Source of the DNA: Pseudomonas bohemica
GTDB taxonomy: Bacteria; Pseudomonadota; Gammaproteobacteria; Pseudomonadales; Pseudomonadaceae
Length of the DNA stretch: 49,977 nt
Assembly (NCBI RefSeq): GCF_002934685.1
Contig: NZ_NKHL01000085.1
Coordinates: forward strand, 1-49,977
Direction: 5' to 3'
Shown: piece after piece, positions 24,845 through 33,245 of the stretch
How the letters are laid out: every line of letters starts with the position of its first letter
How positions within the stretch are numbered: the first letter of the stretch is position 1
Program-made: the position numbers and the translations under genes
Notes under the pieces: generated by a model
Database searches by the model: none
What the model saw: the letters and a program-made list of their open reading frames with translations, nothing else
Told to the model about the DNA's origin: nothing

Positions 24845-25744
24845 ATGTCTCCCCCAATCACTGCGCCCGTGGCGGCACCGCTGCCCAAAGCCTCGCGCTG
24901 GCAGGACAAACTGGCGTACCTGACCCACCAGGTTCGCCGCAGCCCGCTGACCATGGCCGGCTTGTTGATCACCTTGATGGTGCTGCTGGTAATGGTCTTC
25001 GCACCGTGGCTGGCGTCCCACGACCCGAATGCCTTGAACCTCGCTCAGCGCCTCGCCGCACCGTCCGCCGGGCACTGGTTCGGCACCGACGAAGTAGGCC
25101 GCGATCTGTTCAGCCGTGTGCTGTACGGCAGCCGGCAGTCGGTCGGTGTCTGCCTGTTCGTGGCCTTTGCTTCGTGTTTCGCCGGAGGCTTGCTGGGCTG
25201 CATGTCCGGGATCATCGGTGGGCGCTTCGACGGGCTGATCATGCGCCTGATGGACATCATGCTGTCGGTGCCGTCGCTGGTGCTGATCATGGCGTTGGCC
25301 GCTGCACTGGGGCCGAGCCTGTTCAACGCGATGTTGGCGATCACCCTGGTGCGCATTCCGTTCTACGTGCGGCTGGCCCGTGGGCAGGCGCTGAGCATCC
25401 GGCAAATGGGCTACGTCAAGGCCGCCGAAACCTTCGGCGCCGGGCGCTGGCACATGGTGTCGTGGCACGTGGCGCGCAACGCCATGCCGCCGCTGCTGGT
25501 GCAACTGAGCCTGGACATCGGCAGCGCAATTCTCATGGCGTCGGCTTTGGGTTTCATCGGTCTGGGCGCGCAGCAACCGACAGCGGAGTGGGGCGCAATG
25601 GTGGCTACCGGACGCAACTACATCCTTGATCAGTGGTGGTATTCGACCTTTCCGGGGGTGGCGATTCTGATCACCGCCACTGGTTTCAACCTCTTGGGCG
25701 ACGGCGTGCGTGATCTGCTCGACCCCCGGCAGCAGGGGAAATGA
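24845..25744 (+). CDS. dipeptide ABC transporter permease (DppC/DdpC-like)
   Basis: A 299-residue permease of the DppC type. The cytoplasmic N-terminal part has the OppC_N segment (RRSPLTMAGLLITLMVLLVM, first membrane segment at about 36-58). HWFGTDEVGRDLFSRVLYGSRQS is the family signature, and GYVKAAETFGAGRWHMVSWHVARNAMP is the EAA loop. The C-terminus is NLLGDGVRDLLDPRQQ. It pairs with the upstream DppB-type subunit and overlaps the next gene by 4 bp (ATGA). Confidence 0.93.
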   Translation: MSPPITAPVAAPLPKASRWQDKLAYLTHQVRRSPLTMAGLLITLMVLLVMVFAPWLASHDPNALNLAQRLAAPSAGHWFGTDEVGRDLFSRVLYGSRQSVGVCLFVAFASCFAGGLLGCMSGIIGGRFDGLIMRLMDIMLSVPSLVLIMALAAALGPSLFNAMLAITLVRIPFYVRLARGQALSIRQMGYVKAAETFGAGRWHMVSWHVARNAMPPLLVQLSLDIGSAILMASALGFIGLGAQQPTAEWGAMVATGRNYILDQWWYSTFPGVAILITATGFNLLGDGVRDLLDPRQQGK

Positions 25745-26790
25745 TCATGCAGACCCATGCGCATAACGTATTGCCCGGCGACGCTGCGGTGTTGAGCATC
25801 GATAACCTGAGCATCGAATTCCCGGCCTACAAAAGTACGGTCAAGGCGCTGAACGGTGTGTCGCTGCACGTCAACCCGGGCGAGATCGTCGCGGTGATCG
25901 GCGAGTCCGGCTCCGGCAAATCAGTGACCGCGATGCTCAGCCTGCGCCTGCTGCCCGAGCGTGCCTATCAGGTGAAAAGCGGCAGCTTGAGTATCCTCGG
26001 CCGCGACATGCTCACGGCCAGGGAAAAAGACCTGCTCAAGGTCCGTGGCCGCGACGCCGCGATGATCTTTCAGGAGCCGATGACGGCGTTGAATCCGACG
26101 CGGCGCATCGGCCGGCAGATGCTCGACGTGATCATCCATCACCAGCAACTGAGCAAGGCCGATGCCCGCACGAAGGCCATCGCATTGCTGCGCGACATGC
26201 ACATTGCCGACCCCGAACAGGTGATGAACAGCTACCCCTTCGAGCTGTCAGGTGGCATGCGTCAGCGGGTGATGATCGCTCTGGCGTTCTCCTGCGATCC
26301 ACAATTGTTGATTGCCGATGAGCCGACCACGGCGCTGGACGTGACCGTACAGCGCCAGGTGTTGCTGCTGTTGCGGGAAAAGGCCCGCGAGCGTGGCACC
26401 GCGATTCTGCTGATCACCCACGACATGGCGCTGGTGTCGCAGTTCTGTGATCGGGTCTACGTGATGTACACCGGGGCCGTGGTCGAGCAGGGCGTGACGG
26501 CGCAGGTCATGGCCGATCCACGCCATCCCTACACCCAGGGTCTGCTCAGCGGTCTGCCGGAGCAGGTCGAGCCGGGTCAGGACCTGATAACCATTCCCGG
26601 CCAGGTGCCCAATCTGTCGGCACTGCCCGAAGGCTGCACCTTTCGCGATCGCTGCGCCTTTGCCATGCCCAAATGTTTGCAACGCCCGCCCATGCAGATC
26701 ATCGACGCCTCGGCCGATCGCAAAAGCGCGTGCTGGTTGAGCGAGGTCTCGCCAGACGCCCCTTCACCGGTACAGGAGTCGCGGTCATGA
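25741..26790 (+). CDS. dipeptide ABC transporter ATPase 1 (DppD/DdpD-like)
   Basis: A 349-residue ATP-binding subunit. Walker A is GESGSGKSVT, the signature is FELSGGMRQRVMIA, Walker B is LLIADEPTTALD and the switch histidine is in LITHDMALV. The C-terminal oligopeptide/dipeptide extension has the Cys pattern GCTFRDRCAFAMPKC. Overlaps by 4 bp with both the upstream permease and the downstream ATPase show tight coupling. A second ATG at 25747 is also possible. It forms the ATPase heterodimer with the next product. Confidence 0.93.
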   Translation: MIMQTHAHNVLPGDAAVLSIDNLSIEFPAYKSTVKALNGVSLHVNPGEIVAVIGESGSGKSVTAMLSLRLLPERAYQVKSGSLSILGRDMLTAREKDLLKVRGRDAAMIFQEPMTALNPTRRIGRQMLDVIIHHQQLSKADARTKAIALLRDMHIADPEQVMNSYPFELSGGMRQRVMIALAFSCDPQLLIADEPTTALDVTVQRQVLLLLREKARERGTAILLITHDMALVSQFCDRVYVMYTGAVVEQGVTAQVMADPRHPYTQGLLSGLPEQVEPGQDLITIPGQVPNLSALPEGCTFRDRCAFAMPKCLQRPPMQIIDASADRKSACWLSEVSPDAPSPVQESRS

Positions 26791-27797
26791 CCAGCGCAGC
26801 CCTCGCATCACTCAATGGCAAAAGCCCGACCATTCTAGGCCTGCAGGATGTGCGGGTACATTACCCGATGGGCAAGGACTGGCTGGGTCGGCCTAAAGCG
26901 CTGGCTCACGCCCTGAACGGCATCGACCTGCAAGTCCGCGCTGGAGAAACCCTGGGCGTGGTCGGCGAATCCGGCTGTGGCAAGAGCACCCTTGCGCAGT
27001 TGTTGATGGGCTTGATCAAGCCGACGTCGGGCACGCTCGACTGGATCTATAACAACGCCCGGGAACGCAGCAGCAACGTGCAGATCGTGTTTCAGGACCC
27101 GCAGTCCTCGCTAGACCCGCGCCTGCCGGTGTGGAAAGTGATCACCGAACCGTTGTTCGTGCAACGTTCGGCGCCGCGTCGCGACATGCGTGAGATCGCT
27201 GCCAGGGTTGCATCACAAGTGGGGATTCGCACCGAGTACATGGAGCGCTTCCCCCATCAGTTTTCCGGCGGCCAGCGTCAGCGCATTGCGATTGCCCGGG
27301 CACTTTCTTGCGACCCGGACATCATCGTGCTCGACGAGCCGACCTCGGCACTGGACATCTCTGTACAGGCGCAAATCCTCAATCTGCTGGCCGAGTTGCA
27401 ACGCAGCCGCAACCTGACCTACATCCTGATCTCGCACAACGTCTCTGTGGTGCGGCACATGGCTGACCGGGTGGCGGTGATGTACCTGGGGCAGATCGTC
27501 GAACTGGGCAGCGCCAGCGAAGTGCTCGAAAGGCCGCGGCATCCGTATACCCAGCTGCTGCTGGAGGCCGTGCCACGACTGGGCGTGGCGGTGGACGATG
27601 CGCAGGTCTCGGCCCCGACCGAGTTGCCGGGCAATCGCAACCTGCCGACAGGGTGTTTCTTTCGGGATCGCTGTCCGAAGGCAACGGCTGGCTGCGAAAA
27701 ACCCCAGGCGCTGTTGCCGGCCAGAGTTGACGTTGGAGTTGGAGTTGGAGCTGCTCGGAGTGCGGAATGGGTCAGGTGTCATTTGCAGTCGGTTTGA
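26787..27797 (+). CDS. dipeptide ABC transporter ATPase 2 (DppF/DdpF-like)
   Basis: A 336-residue ATP-binding subunit. Walker A is GESGCGKST, the Q-loop is IVFQDPQSSLDPR, the signature is FSGGQRQRIAIARAL, Walker B is IIVLDEPTSALD and the switch is LISHNVSVV. The C-terminal Cys motif is GCFFRDRCPKATAGC. Near the end is a short GTTGGA microsatellite (27732-27750) coding VGVGVG, a feature of this copy likely to vary in length. It is the last gene of the operon; a REP pair follows 50 bp later. The ATG at 26787 follows CAGGAGTCGCGGTC. Confidence 0.92.
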   Translation: MTSAALASLNGKSPTILGLQDVRVHYPMGKDWLGRPKALAHALNGIDLQVRAGETLGVVGESGCGKSTLAQLLMGLIKPTSGTLDWIYNNARERSSNVQIVFQDPQSSLDPRLPVWKVITEPLFVQRSAPRRDMREIAARVASQVGIRTEYMERFPHQFSGGQRQRIAIARALSCDPDIIVLDEPTSALDISVQAQILNLLAELQRSRNLTYILISHNVSVVRHMADRVAVMYLGQIVELGSASEVLERPRHPYTQLLLEAVPRLGVAVDDAQVSAPTELPGNRNLPTGCFFRDRCPKATAGCEKPQALLPARVDVGVGVGAARSAEWVRCHLQSV

Positions 27798-27847
27798 GCA
27801 AGGCAGAGGCGCAATGACCTATGTCAAAGCCCGCTGTTAAACGTGGT

Positions 27848-27942
27848 CTCTGTGGGAGTGAGCTTGCTCACGATTGCGGCGGATCTGTCACATCAACTGG
27901 GGCTGACAGATCGTCCTCGTGAGCAAGCGCACTCCCACAGAG
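27848..27942. repeat. REP pair, class A
   Basis: CTCTGTGGGAGTGAGCTTGC and the opposed GAGCAAGCGCACTCCCACAGAG form a long, almost perfect inverted pair around about 50 bp. It closes the dipeptide operon on one side and the lysR gene on the other. Confidence 0.88.
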
Positions 27943-27992
27943 ATGTCGAGTTGTGCCTGACACTGGGTGTTGTCCCAAATTCAGGCAACGCG

Positions 27993-28853
27993 TCAGCGCA
28001 AATGCAGGCATTCACGAAACAAGCGCTGCAACGGCAACTGCCGATTGGCATGGCGCATCACCAAGGCCAGTTCACGGTGGAAGGTGAGGGCGCCGAGCTC
28101 GATGATTCGGATCTTAGTCGCCCGTTCCAGCCACAGGCCCGCCCGCGGTACCAGCGACACGCCCAGTCCCGCTTCGACCATGCGCACGATGGCATCCACT
28201 TCATCCAGCTCCAGGCCCGGCCGGGTTTCGATCTTCTGCTCGCGCAAGAAGCGCGTGACCTGGCGCCCGCCGAAGGAATGGCGGTCGTAGCGTACGAAGC
28301 GATTGTCGCGCAGCAGTTGCAGGGGATCTTCGCCTTGGGTATCAATCGGCGCGATCAGCACGAAGGGTTCGCGCTCGATGACCTCCAGATGCAGTTCCTT
28401 GGGCAGCGCGAAAGGCGGTCGAATCAGGATCGCCAGATCGATCTCCCCGGCATCGACGCTGTTTAGCAGGGTCTGCGAAACCCCCGGTACCACCTTGGCT
28501 TCGACGGTGGGCGCCTGAGTATTCAACTGCACCAGCGCGGCGGGCAGCAAGCCGGTCTGTACCGTGGCGATGGCACCGATCAACAGTTCGCCGAAGTAAC
28601 CGCTGTCGCCAGCCGGCGTCGCCATGCGCTCGAACAGTTCGACGATCTCCCGCGCCATCGGCAATGCCCGATTCCCGGCTGCATTGAGCGTTGCGCTGCG
28701 ACCGCTGCGGTCGAACAGCGGTGTGCCGAGGGCTTTCTCCAGGTTGCGGATCTGCGCGCTGACCGCCGATTGGGTCAGACCGACCTGATTGCCCGCGGCG
28801 ACGAAAGTGCCGAGTCGCTCGACGGTGATGAAGGTTTTCAGTTCGCGAATCAT
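27993..28853 (-). CDS. LysR-family transcriptional regulator
   Basis: A 286-residue LTTR, with HTH at 1-60 (LKTFITVERLGTFVAAGNQVGLTQSAVSAQIRNLEKALGTPLFDR) and an effector domain opening with GELLIGAIATVQTGLLPAAL. It is divergent from the VOC gene, with 107 bp between start codons and a dyad in the gap, so it very probably controls that gene. The effector is unknown. The start at 28853 gives a normal LysR N-terminus (MIRELKTF). Confidence 0.92.
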   Translation of the reverse strand: MIRELKTFITVERLGTFVAAGNQVGLTQSAVSAQIRNLEKALGTPLFDRSGRSATLNAAGNRALPMAREIVELFERMATPAGDSGYFGELLIGAIATVQTGLLPAALVQLNTQAPTVEAKVVPGVSQTLLNSVDAGEIDLAILIRPPFALPKELHLEVIEREPFVLIAPIDTQGEDPLQLLRDNRFVRYDRHSFGGRQVTRFLREQKIETRPGLELDEVDAIVRMVEAGLGVSLVPRAGLWLERATKIRIIELGALTFHRELALVMRHANRQLPLQRLFRECLHLR

Positions 28854-28871
28854 GGCAACTCACTGATCGAA

Positions 28872-28898
28872 ATAATTGTGGCTCGACGCGAAAATTAT
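28872..28898. promoter_or_regulatory. LysR-box candidate between lysR and VOC gene
   Basis: ATAATT (28872-28877) and AATTAT (28893-28898) are inverted arms 15 bp apart, a T-N11-A type arrangement. It lies 19 bp from the lysR start and 63 bp from the VOC start. Confidence 0.5.
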
Positions 28899-28960
28899 GA
28901 TCTTTCAAACAATGAATCAATGGATAAAGATGACCGCATCCCGCAAAGAGGAACTCGACC

Positions 28961-29401
28961 GTGACCGCTACCCCCACAAAGCTTTCGCCATTTCACCTCG
29001 CCATTCCCGTTTATGACCTCATGGCCGCGCGGCATTTTTACGCCAACGTGTTCAATCTCCCGGAGGGCCGTTCCAGCGAACACTGGGTGGACTTCAACTT
29101 CTTCGGCCACCAACTGGTGATTCACGAACACCCCAAAACCGACTCCCAGGCCCACGCAGGCACCAACGCGGTGGACGGCCATGACGTGCCGGTGCCGCAC
29201 TTTGGCGTGGTACTGGGTTGGGAAGAATGGGAGGCACTGGCCGAGCGTTTGCAGGGCCAGGGCGTGAAGTTCGTGATCGAGCCGTATGTGCGCTTCAAGG
29301 GCCAGGTGGGCGAGCAGGCGACGATGTTCCTGTTCGACCCGTGTGGCAACGCGCTGGAGTTCAAGGCGTTCAAGGATATCGGGCAGTTGTTTGCGAAGTA
29401 A
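28961..29401 (+). CDS. VOC-family protein (glyoxalase/dioxygenase superfamily)
   Basis: A 146-residue protein with two VOC half-domains. [24 protein letters not shown] at the N-terminus gives His12 as a possible metal ligand. HQLVIHEH lies in the middle, and [16 protein letters not shown] near the C-terminus brings the Glu ligand. The start is GTG at 28961, with AAAGAGGAAC at good spacing. It is divergent from a LysR gene, so it probably acts under its control. Members of this fold include glyoxalase I, extradiol dioxygenases and antibiotic-binding proteins; nothing here tells which. Confidence 0.88.
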   Translation: MTATPTKLSPFHLAIPVYDLMAARHFYANVFNLPEGRSSEHWVDFNFFGHQLVIHEHPKTDSQAHAGTNAVDGHDVPVPHFGVVLGWEEWEALAERLQGQGVKFVIEPYVRFKGQVGEQATMFLFDPCGNALEFKAFKDIGQLFAK

Positions 29402-29450
29402 TGTCAGCTCGCCCGCCAATGTTGAATGCGGGTTGGTGGGTGGAAGATGA

Positions 29451-29550
29451 CCCGTGGGAGCGAGCTTGCTCACGAAGACTGACTTACAAGCATTCGAGAT
29501 GCTGTGAACGTACCGTCCCCCTCCGTGAGCAAGCTCGCTCCCACAGTGGG
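29451..29550. repeat. REP pair, class A
   Basis: CCCGTGGGAGCGAGCTTGCTCACGAAG and the opposed CGTGAGCAAGCTCGCTCCCAC form an inverted pair. It occupies the first part of the 436-bp gap between the VOC gene and the chemoreceptor gene; the rest of that gap has AT-rich patches but no recognisable promoter motif or gene. Confidence 0.88.
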
Positions 29551-29837
29551 TCACGAGTGATAGGCAGACCACTGGCGGTCTTAAAAACAGTCATCGTTCC
29601 TGGATCCCGCTTAAACATCGTTAGATGGATATCTGAGTATCTTTAGATGCTTTTCCTCCGTTGAAAAACGGACCGGCAAGTTTCCTCGACGACCGGTCTC
29701 AACTCCGCGCGTTATTGGCCGAATTATATTTCAGGCCGCGACTTCCCTTTCTCCGCTTAACCCCGTACAAAGCGCGGCGCGCGCCTGATCGGCCACGCAT
29801 TCCCGTCGCTGTCATTTCTGGTTATGGACACAATCGT

Positions 29838-31730
29838 ATGATCAAAAGTCTGGGTTTCAGCAGAAAGATCCTGTTGGCCGCTGCACTGATAGTTGTTGTT
29901 GCTTTCTCCTGTTTCATCCTGGTGAACGATTATCGCCAGCGGCAAACCTTGAAAAACAATGTCGATGCCGAACTGCAACAATTGGGAAGTCTGACCACGC
30001 AAAACATCCAGATCTGGCTCGACAGCCGCACTCAGCTGCTTTATTCGATGGCCCAGCAGATTGCCGCGGACGGCCCTGCACCGGCCAACCTGCAACGGAC
30101 CATCGGCCTGCCGGTGTACCCGGACAATTTCCAGCTCAGTTACTTCGGCGGCAAGGACGGCGTGATGTTTTCGGTGCCTGCCGGTAACCGCACTGCTGAC
30201 TACGATCCGCGCGCCCGTGGCTGGTACAAGGCCGCCGACGCGGCGCAAAGCATTATCGTCACCGAACCCTACATCGCAGCCTCGTCGGGCAAGCTGATCG
30301 TGACCCTGGCCACGCCGGTCCGCCAGCAAGGTCAGATGATCGGTGTCGCGGGGGCAGACATCTCTCTGGACGCCATCAGCAAGACCATCAACTCGCTGAA
30401 CTTCGGCGGTCATGGTTACGCTTATATCGTCAGCGCCGACGGCAAGATCCTGATTCACCCGGACAGCAAATTGCTGCTCAAGAATGTCAGCGAGGCCTAC
30501 CCCAACGGTGCGCCGAAAATCGCGCCTGGCGTGTTTGAAATCGAGTCCGGCGGCAAGGCGCAGTTCATCTCGTTCACCAAGGTTGAAGGTCTGTCGTCGG
30601 CCAACTGGTACGTGGCGCTGGTGCTCGACCGCGACACCGCCTACTCGATGCTCAGTGAATTCCGCTCTTCGGCCATCACGGCGATGGTGATCGCGGTGGC
30701 TATCATCATGTTGCTGCTGGGCCTGCTGATTCGCATGCTGATGCAGCCGCTGCATCAGATGGGCCGGGCGATGCAGGACATCGCCGACGGCGAGGGTGAC
30801 CTGACCAAGCGCCTGTCGATCGTCTCGCAGGATGAATTCGGTGCCCTGGCGCAATCGTTCAACCGTTTCGTCGAGCGTATTCATGGCTCGATCCGCGAAG
30901 TTGCGTCTACTGCCGGTCAGCTCGGTGAGGTGGCGGCCCGCGTGGTCGGCGCTTCGAACTCGTCCATGGGCAACTCCGATCAACAGGCCAGCCGCACCAG
31001 CAGCGTCGCCGCGGCGATCAACCAGCTTGGCGCCGCCGCCCAGGAGATCGCTCAGAACGCCGCGCTGGCCTCGCAGCACTCCAGCGAAGCCACGCAACTG
31101 GCCAGCGAAGGGCAGGGCGTGGTCACCCAGACCATCAAGGCAATGAATCAGTTATCGGAGAAGATCAGCGAGTCGTGCGTGAACATCGAAACGCTGAATA
31201 ACAAAACCGCCAACATCGGTCAGATCCTCGAAGTGATCACCGGCATTTCCCAGCAGACCAACCTGCTGGCACTCAACGCCGCCATTGAAGCGGCGCGTGC
31301 CGGGGAGGCCGGGCGTGGCTTCGCGGTGGTGGCTGACGAAGTACGCAATCTGGCCCACCGCACCCAGGATTCCGCTCAGCAGGTGCAGGGCATGATCGAA
31401 GAGCTGCAGGTCGGTGCGCGCGATGCCGTGGCTAACATGACTGAAAGCCAGCGCCAGAGCGAAAGCAGCGTGACCATCGCCAATCAGGCAGGCGAACGCC
31501 TCAACAGCGTGACCCGCCGCATCGACGAGATCGACGGCATGAACCAGTCAGTGGCGACCGCGACCGAGGAGCAGACGGCGGTGGTCGAGTCGATCAACGT
31601 CGATATCACCGAAATCAACACCCTGAACCAGGAAGGCGTCGACAACCTGAAATCGACGCTGGACGCCTGTACCCACCTGGAGCATCAGGCCGCGCGGCTG
31701 CAGCATTTGGTGGGGACGTTCCGCATCTGA
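29838..31730 (+). CDS. methyl-accepting chemotaxis protein, dCache amino-acid type
   Basis: A 630-residue chemoreceptor. TM1 is at about 11-29 and the periplasmic dCache_1 domain at 31-277. TM2 is at 279-301, HAMP at about 302-354, and a signalling domain follows with the conserved hairpin [35 protein letters not shown]. The ligand site has Tyr122, Arg127, Trp129, Tyr130 and Asp174, the residues at the same spacing as the amino-acid-binding motif of P. aeruginosa PctA, so an L-amino acid or related amine is the likely attractant. There is no C-terminal CheR-binding pentapeptide. The ATG at 29838 gives a normal short cytoplasmic N-terminus; the frame is open 59 codons further upstream but without similarity. 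Confidence 0.92.
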   Translation: MIKSLGFSRKILLAAALIVVVAFSCFILVNDYRQRQTLKNNVDAELQQLGSLTTQNIQIWLDSRTQLLYSMAQQIAADGPAPANLQRTIGLPVYPDNFQLSYFGGKDGVMFSVPAGNRTADYDPRARGWYKAADAAQSIIVTEPYIAASSGKLIVTLATPVRQQGQMIGVAGADISLDAISKTINSLNFGGHGYAYIVSADGKILIHPDSKLLLKNVSEAYPNGAPKIAPGVFEIESGGKAQFISFTKVEGLSSANWYVALVLDRDTAYSMLSEFRSSAITAMVIAVAIIMLLLGLLIRMLMQPLHQMGRAMQDIADGEGDLTKRLSIVSQDEFGALAQSFNRFVERIHGSIREVASTAGQLGEVAARVVGASNSSMGNSDQQASRTSSVAAAINQLGAAAQEIAQNAALASQHSSEATQLASEGQGVVTQTIKAMNQLSEKISESCVNIETLNNKTANIGQILEVITGISQQTNLLALNAAIEAARAGEAGRGFAVVADEVRNLAHRTQDSAQQVQGMIEELQVGARDAVANMTESQRQSESSVTIANQAGERLNSVTRRIDEIDGMNQSVATATEEQTAVVESINVDITEINTLNQEGVDNLKSTLDACTHLEHQAARLQHLVGTFRI

Positions 31731-31761
31731 CACCGGAGCCCTGGCCAACATCCCACGCGAA

Positions 31762-31790
31762 CGGTGGGAGCGAGTGTGTTCACGAATGCG
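31762..31790. repeat. single REP half, class A
   Basis: CGGTGGGAGCGAGTGTGTTCACGAATGCGG is a class A half with changes in the loop. No inverted partner follows. Confidence 0.55.
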
Positions 31791-31821
31791 GTTTGTCTGT
31801 GATGAGTCTGTCGTCTGATAA

Positions 31822-31854
31822 ACCGCACTCGCTGCCGTCGTAACCTCCGACGTC
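31822..31854. repeat. 33-bp dispersed repeat, copy 2
   Basis: It matches 2448-2480 at 32 of 33 positions and lies 30-60 bp behind a class A REP half, as copy 1 does. The region 31731-31971 otherwise holds no gene. Confidence 0.75.
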
Positions 31855-31971
31855 TCCTGCAGGCATCGTGGCGACCTCGGGATTCCCGATCGGCACAGAA
31901 CCGCAGGAACACAGTTGCCTGCGCCGGCGGCAATCCAGGCGCTACCCATGATGGCCAGGCGTGGGTTGTTC

Positions 31972-32844
31972 TCAAGGTTGCTCTGGCAACCCGGCAGCCC
32001 GGCGCAAACCCAGGTGCAACGCTGTCCCGAACATTTGCCCATGATTGCGGCCATTGAATGCCTGATAACTGGCCTCGGTGCCGGGCAGGGTCGCCAGGTG
32101 TTCGGCCAGCAAGCGACTGGCATCGCGGGGCACGGCTGACATTTCCCTTCTTCTCTCCGGCGAGCCGCCATCGAACTGCGCGATGGGTGGCTTGCCTTCT
32201 CTTTCCCCTTGGACCAGCCGCACCGTGCGCAGGGTGTCTGTCGGGAATGCCTTGAGGGCCATGCCATTGTCGAAGGTGATCGGCTGATACCAGAGCGACG
32301 CGCTGGCGGCGATCCAGGTCTGAAACGCCTGCGGTTGCTGCAGCAACGCGTAAAGCACGAACAACCCTCCGAAGGAGTGCCCCCATAGCGTTTGCCGCGC
32401 GGGGTCGACGCTGTAACGGGTCTGAACCTCGGGTTTGATCTTCGACTCGATCAACTGCAAAAACGCCCTGGACGTCGCTCCGGTGTAATCCCGTGTGCGC
32501 TGCTCGCCATCGTAGGTCCCGTCAATGTCGTAACCGATCATCACCAGCAGCGGCGGGCTGCCTGCATTCAGCTCGCCGAGCCAGCCTTCCTGCAGCTCGA
32601 CCCTGACGTTATTGCCATCCAGCAGGTACATCGCCGGGTAGCCTGACGCGGGAGGCGGGGTTCGGGGAATACCGATGTCCAGCCGGTAATGACGCTGGCC
32701 GTCCGGAGACTCGATGTTCATGCGCTCGAAGCGGTAGTGAGCGGAGCCGGTTTCAGCCAAGGGGTGGATCTCCTGATTGTCGGCGTTGCTTATGAATGGC
32801 AAGGCACTGAGCAACGTAAACGTGAGTGATCTGATCCAGTTCAT
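31972..32844 (-). CDS. exported alpha/beta-hydrolase, IroE/Fes-like esterase
   Basis: A 290-residue protein of the putative esterase family (PF00756-like). A Sec signal peptide covers about 1-21 (LTFTLLSALPFISNA). The nucleophile is Ser157 in GHSFGG, the probable catalytic His is His268 in GRNHGQ, and YLLDGNN and VMIGYDIDGTYDGEQRTRDYT are typical of the siderophore trilactone hydrolases IroE and their relatives. These cleave triscatecholate siderophores in the periplasm to release iron. No siderophore receptor or Fur-box-like sequence was recognised nearby, so the substrate is open. It appears to stand alone. Confidence 0.87.
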   Translation of the reverse strand: MNWIRSLTFTLLSALPFISNADNQEIHPLAETGSAHYRFERMNIESPDGQRHYRLDIGIPRTPPPASGYPAMYLLDGNNVRVELQEGWLGELNAGSPPLLVMIGYDIDGTYDGEQRTRDYTGATSRAFLQLIESKIKPEVQTRYSVDPARQTLWGHSFGGLFVLYALLQQPQAFQTWIAASASLWYQPITFDNGMALKAFPTDTLRTVRLVQGEREGKPPIAQFDGGSPERRREMSAVPRDASRLLAEHLATLPGTEASYQAFNGRNHGQMFGTALHLGLRRAAGLPEQP

Positions 32845-32899
32845 GGATGACCTTGATTAAGTGGTGTCGGTGTTCACACCGTCTGCAAAACGCATGCGC

Positions 32900-32930
32900 C
32901 TCTGTGGGAGTGAGCTTGCTCACGAAAGCG
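32900..32930. repeat. single REP half, class A
   Basis: CTCTGTGGGAGTGAGCTTGC at 32900 is a typical class A left arm; only a short partner (CCTGTGCAGAG) follows. It lies between the esterase and the phn operon. Apart from this and the Pho box, the 400-bp gap 32845-33245 has no gene. Confidence 0.7.
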
Positions 32931-33090
32931 CCTGTGCAGAGAACAACATCATGCAGGCAAAAAGGATATTCCTGCGCGACGCTATTCCCCCGGCGTCCAA
33001 CTTGTCTATCCCGCGATCCCTGAACCGCACAGTTATCCGGGAACATGTCGACAAAAAACGCGAAAACTCCCACATCAGATCGTCAGCGAA

Positions 33091-33146
33091 CTGTTATCCG
33101 ACGTTCATCTTCGCTTCATCGAACTGCCACACGCTCCCTCTAATGT
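33091..33146 (+). promoter_or_regulatory. Pho box and promoter of the phn operon
   Basis: Four 7-bp repeats occur at exact 11-bp spacing: CTGTTAT (33091), CGTTCAT (33102), GCTTCAT (33113) and CTGCCAC (33124), close to the PhoB consensus CTGTCAT with 4-bp spacers. TAATGT at 33141-33146 is a suitable -10 element, ten bases after the last repeat, as in PhoB-activated promoters where the Pho box replaces the -35 box. This predicts induction of the whole operon in phosphate starvation. It lies about 100 bp before phnC. Confidence 0.88.
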
Positions 33147-33245
33147 CACTCGCACCGAACGCAGCCCAGGACGAGGCGGGCAGCGCAATATCGCCCCTGG
33201 CTGGACGCCAAAGCCCAGACACGCAAGATGAGACAAGAGAAGCCC

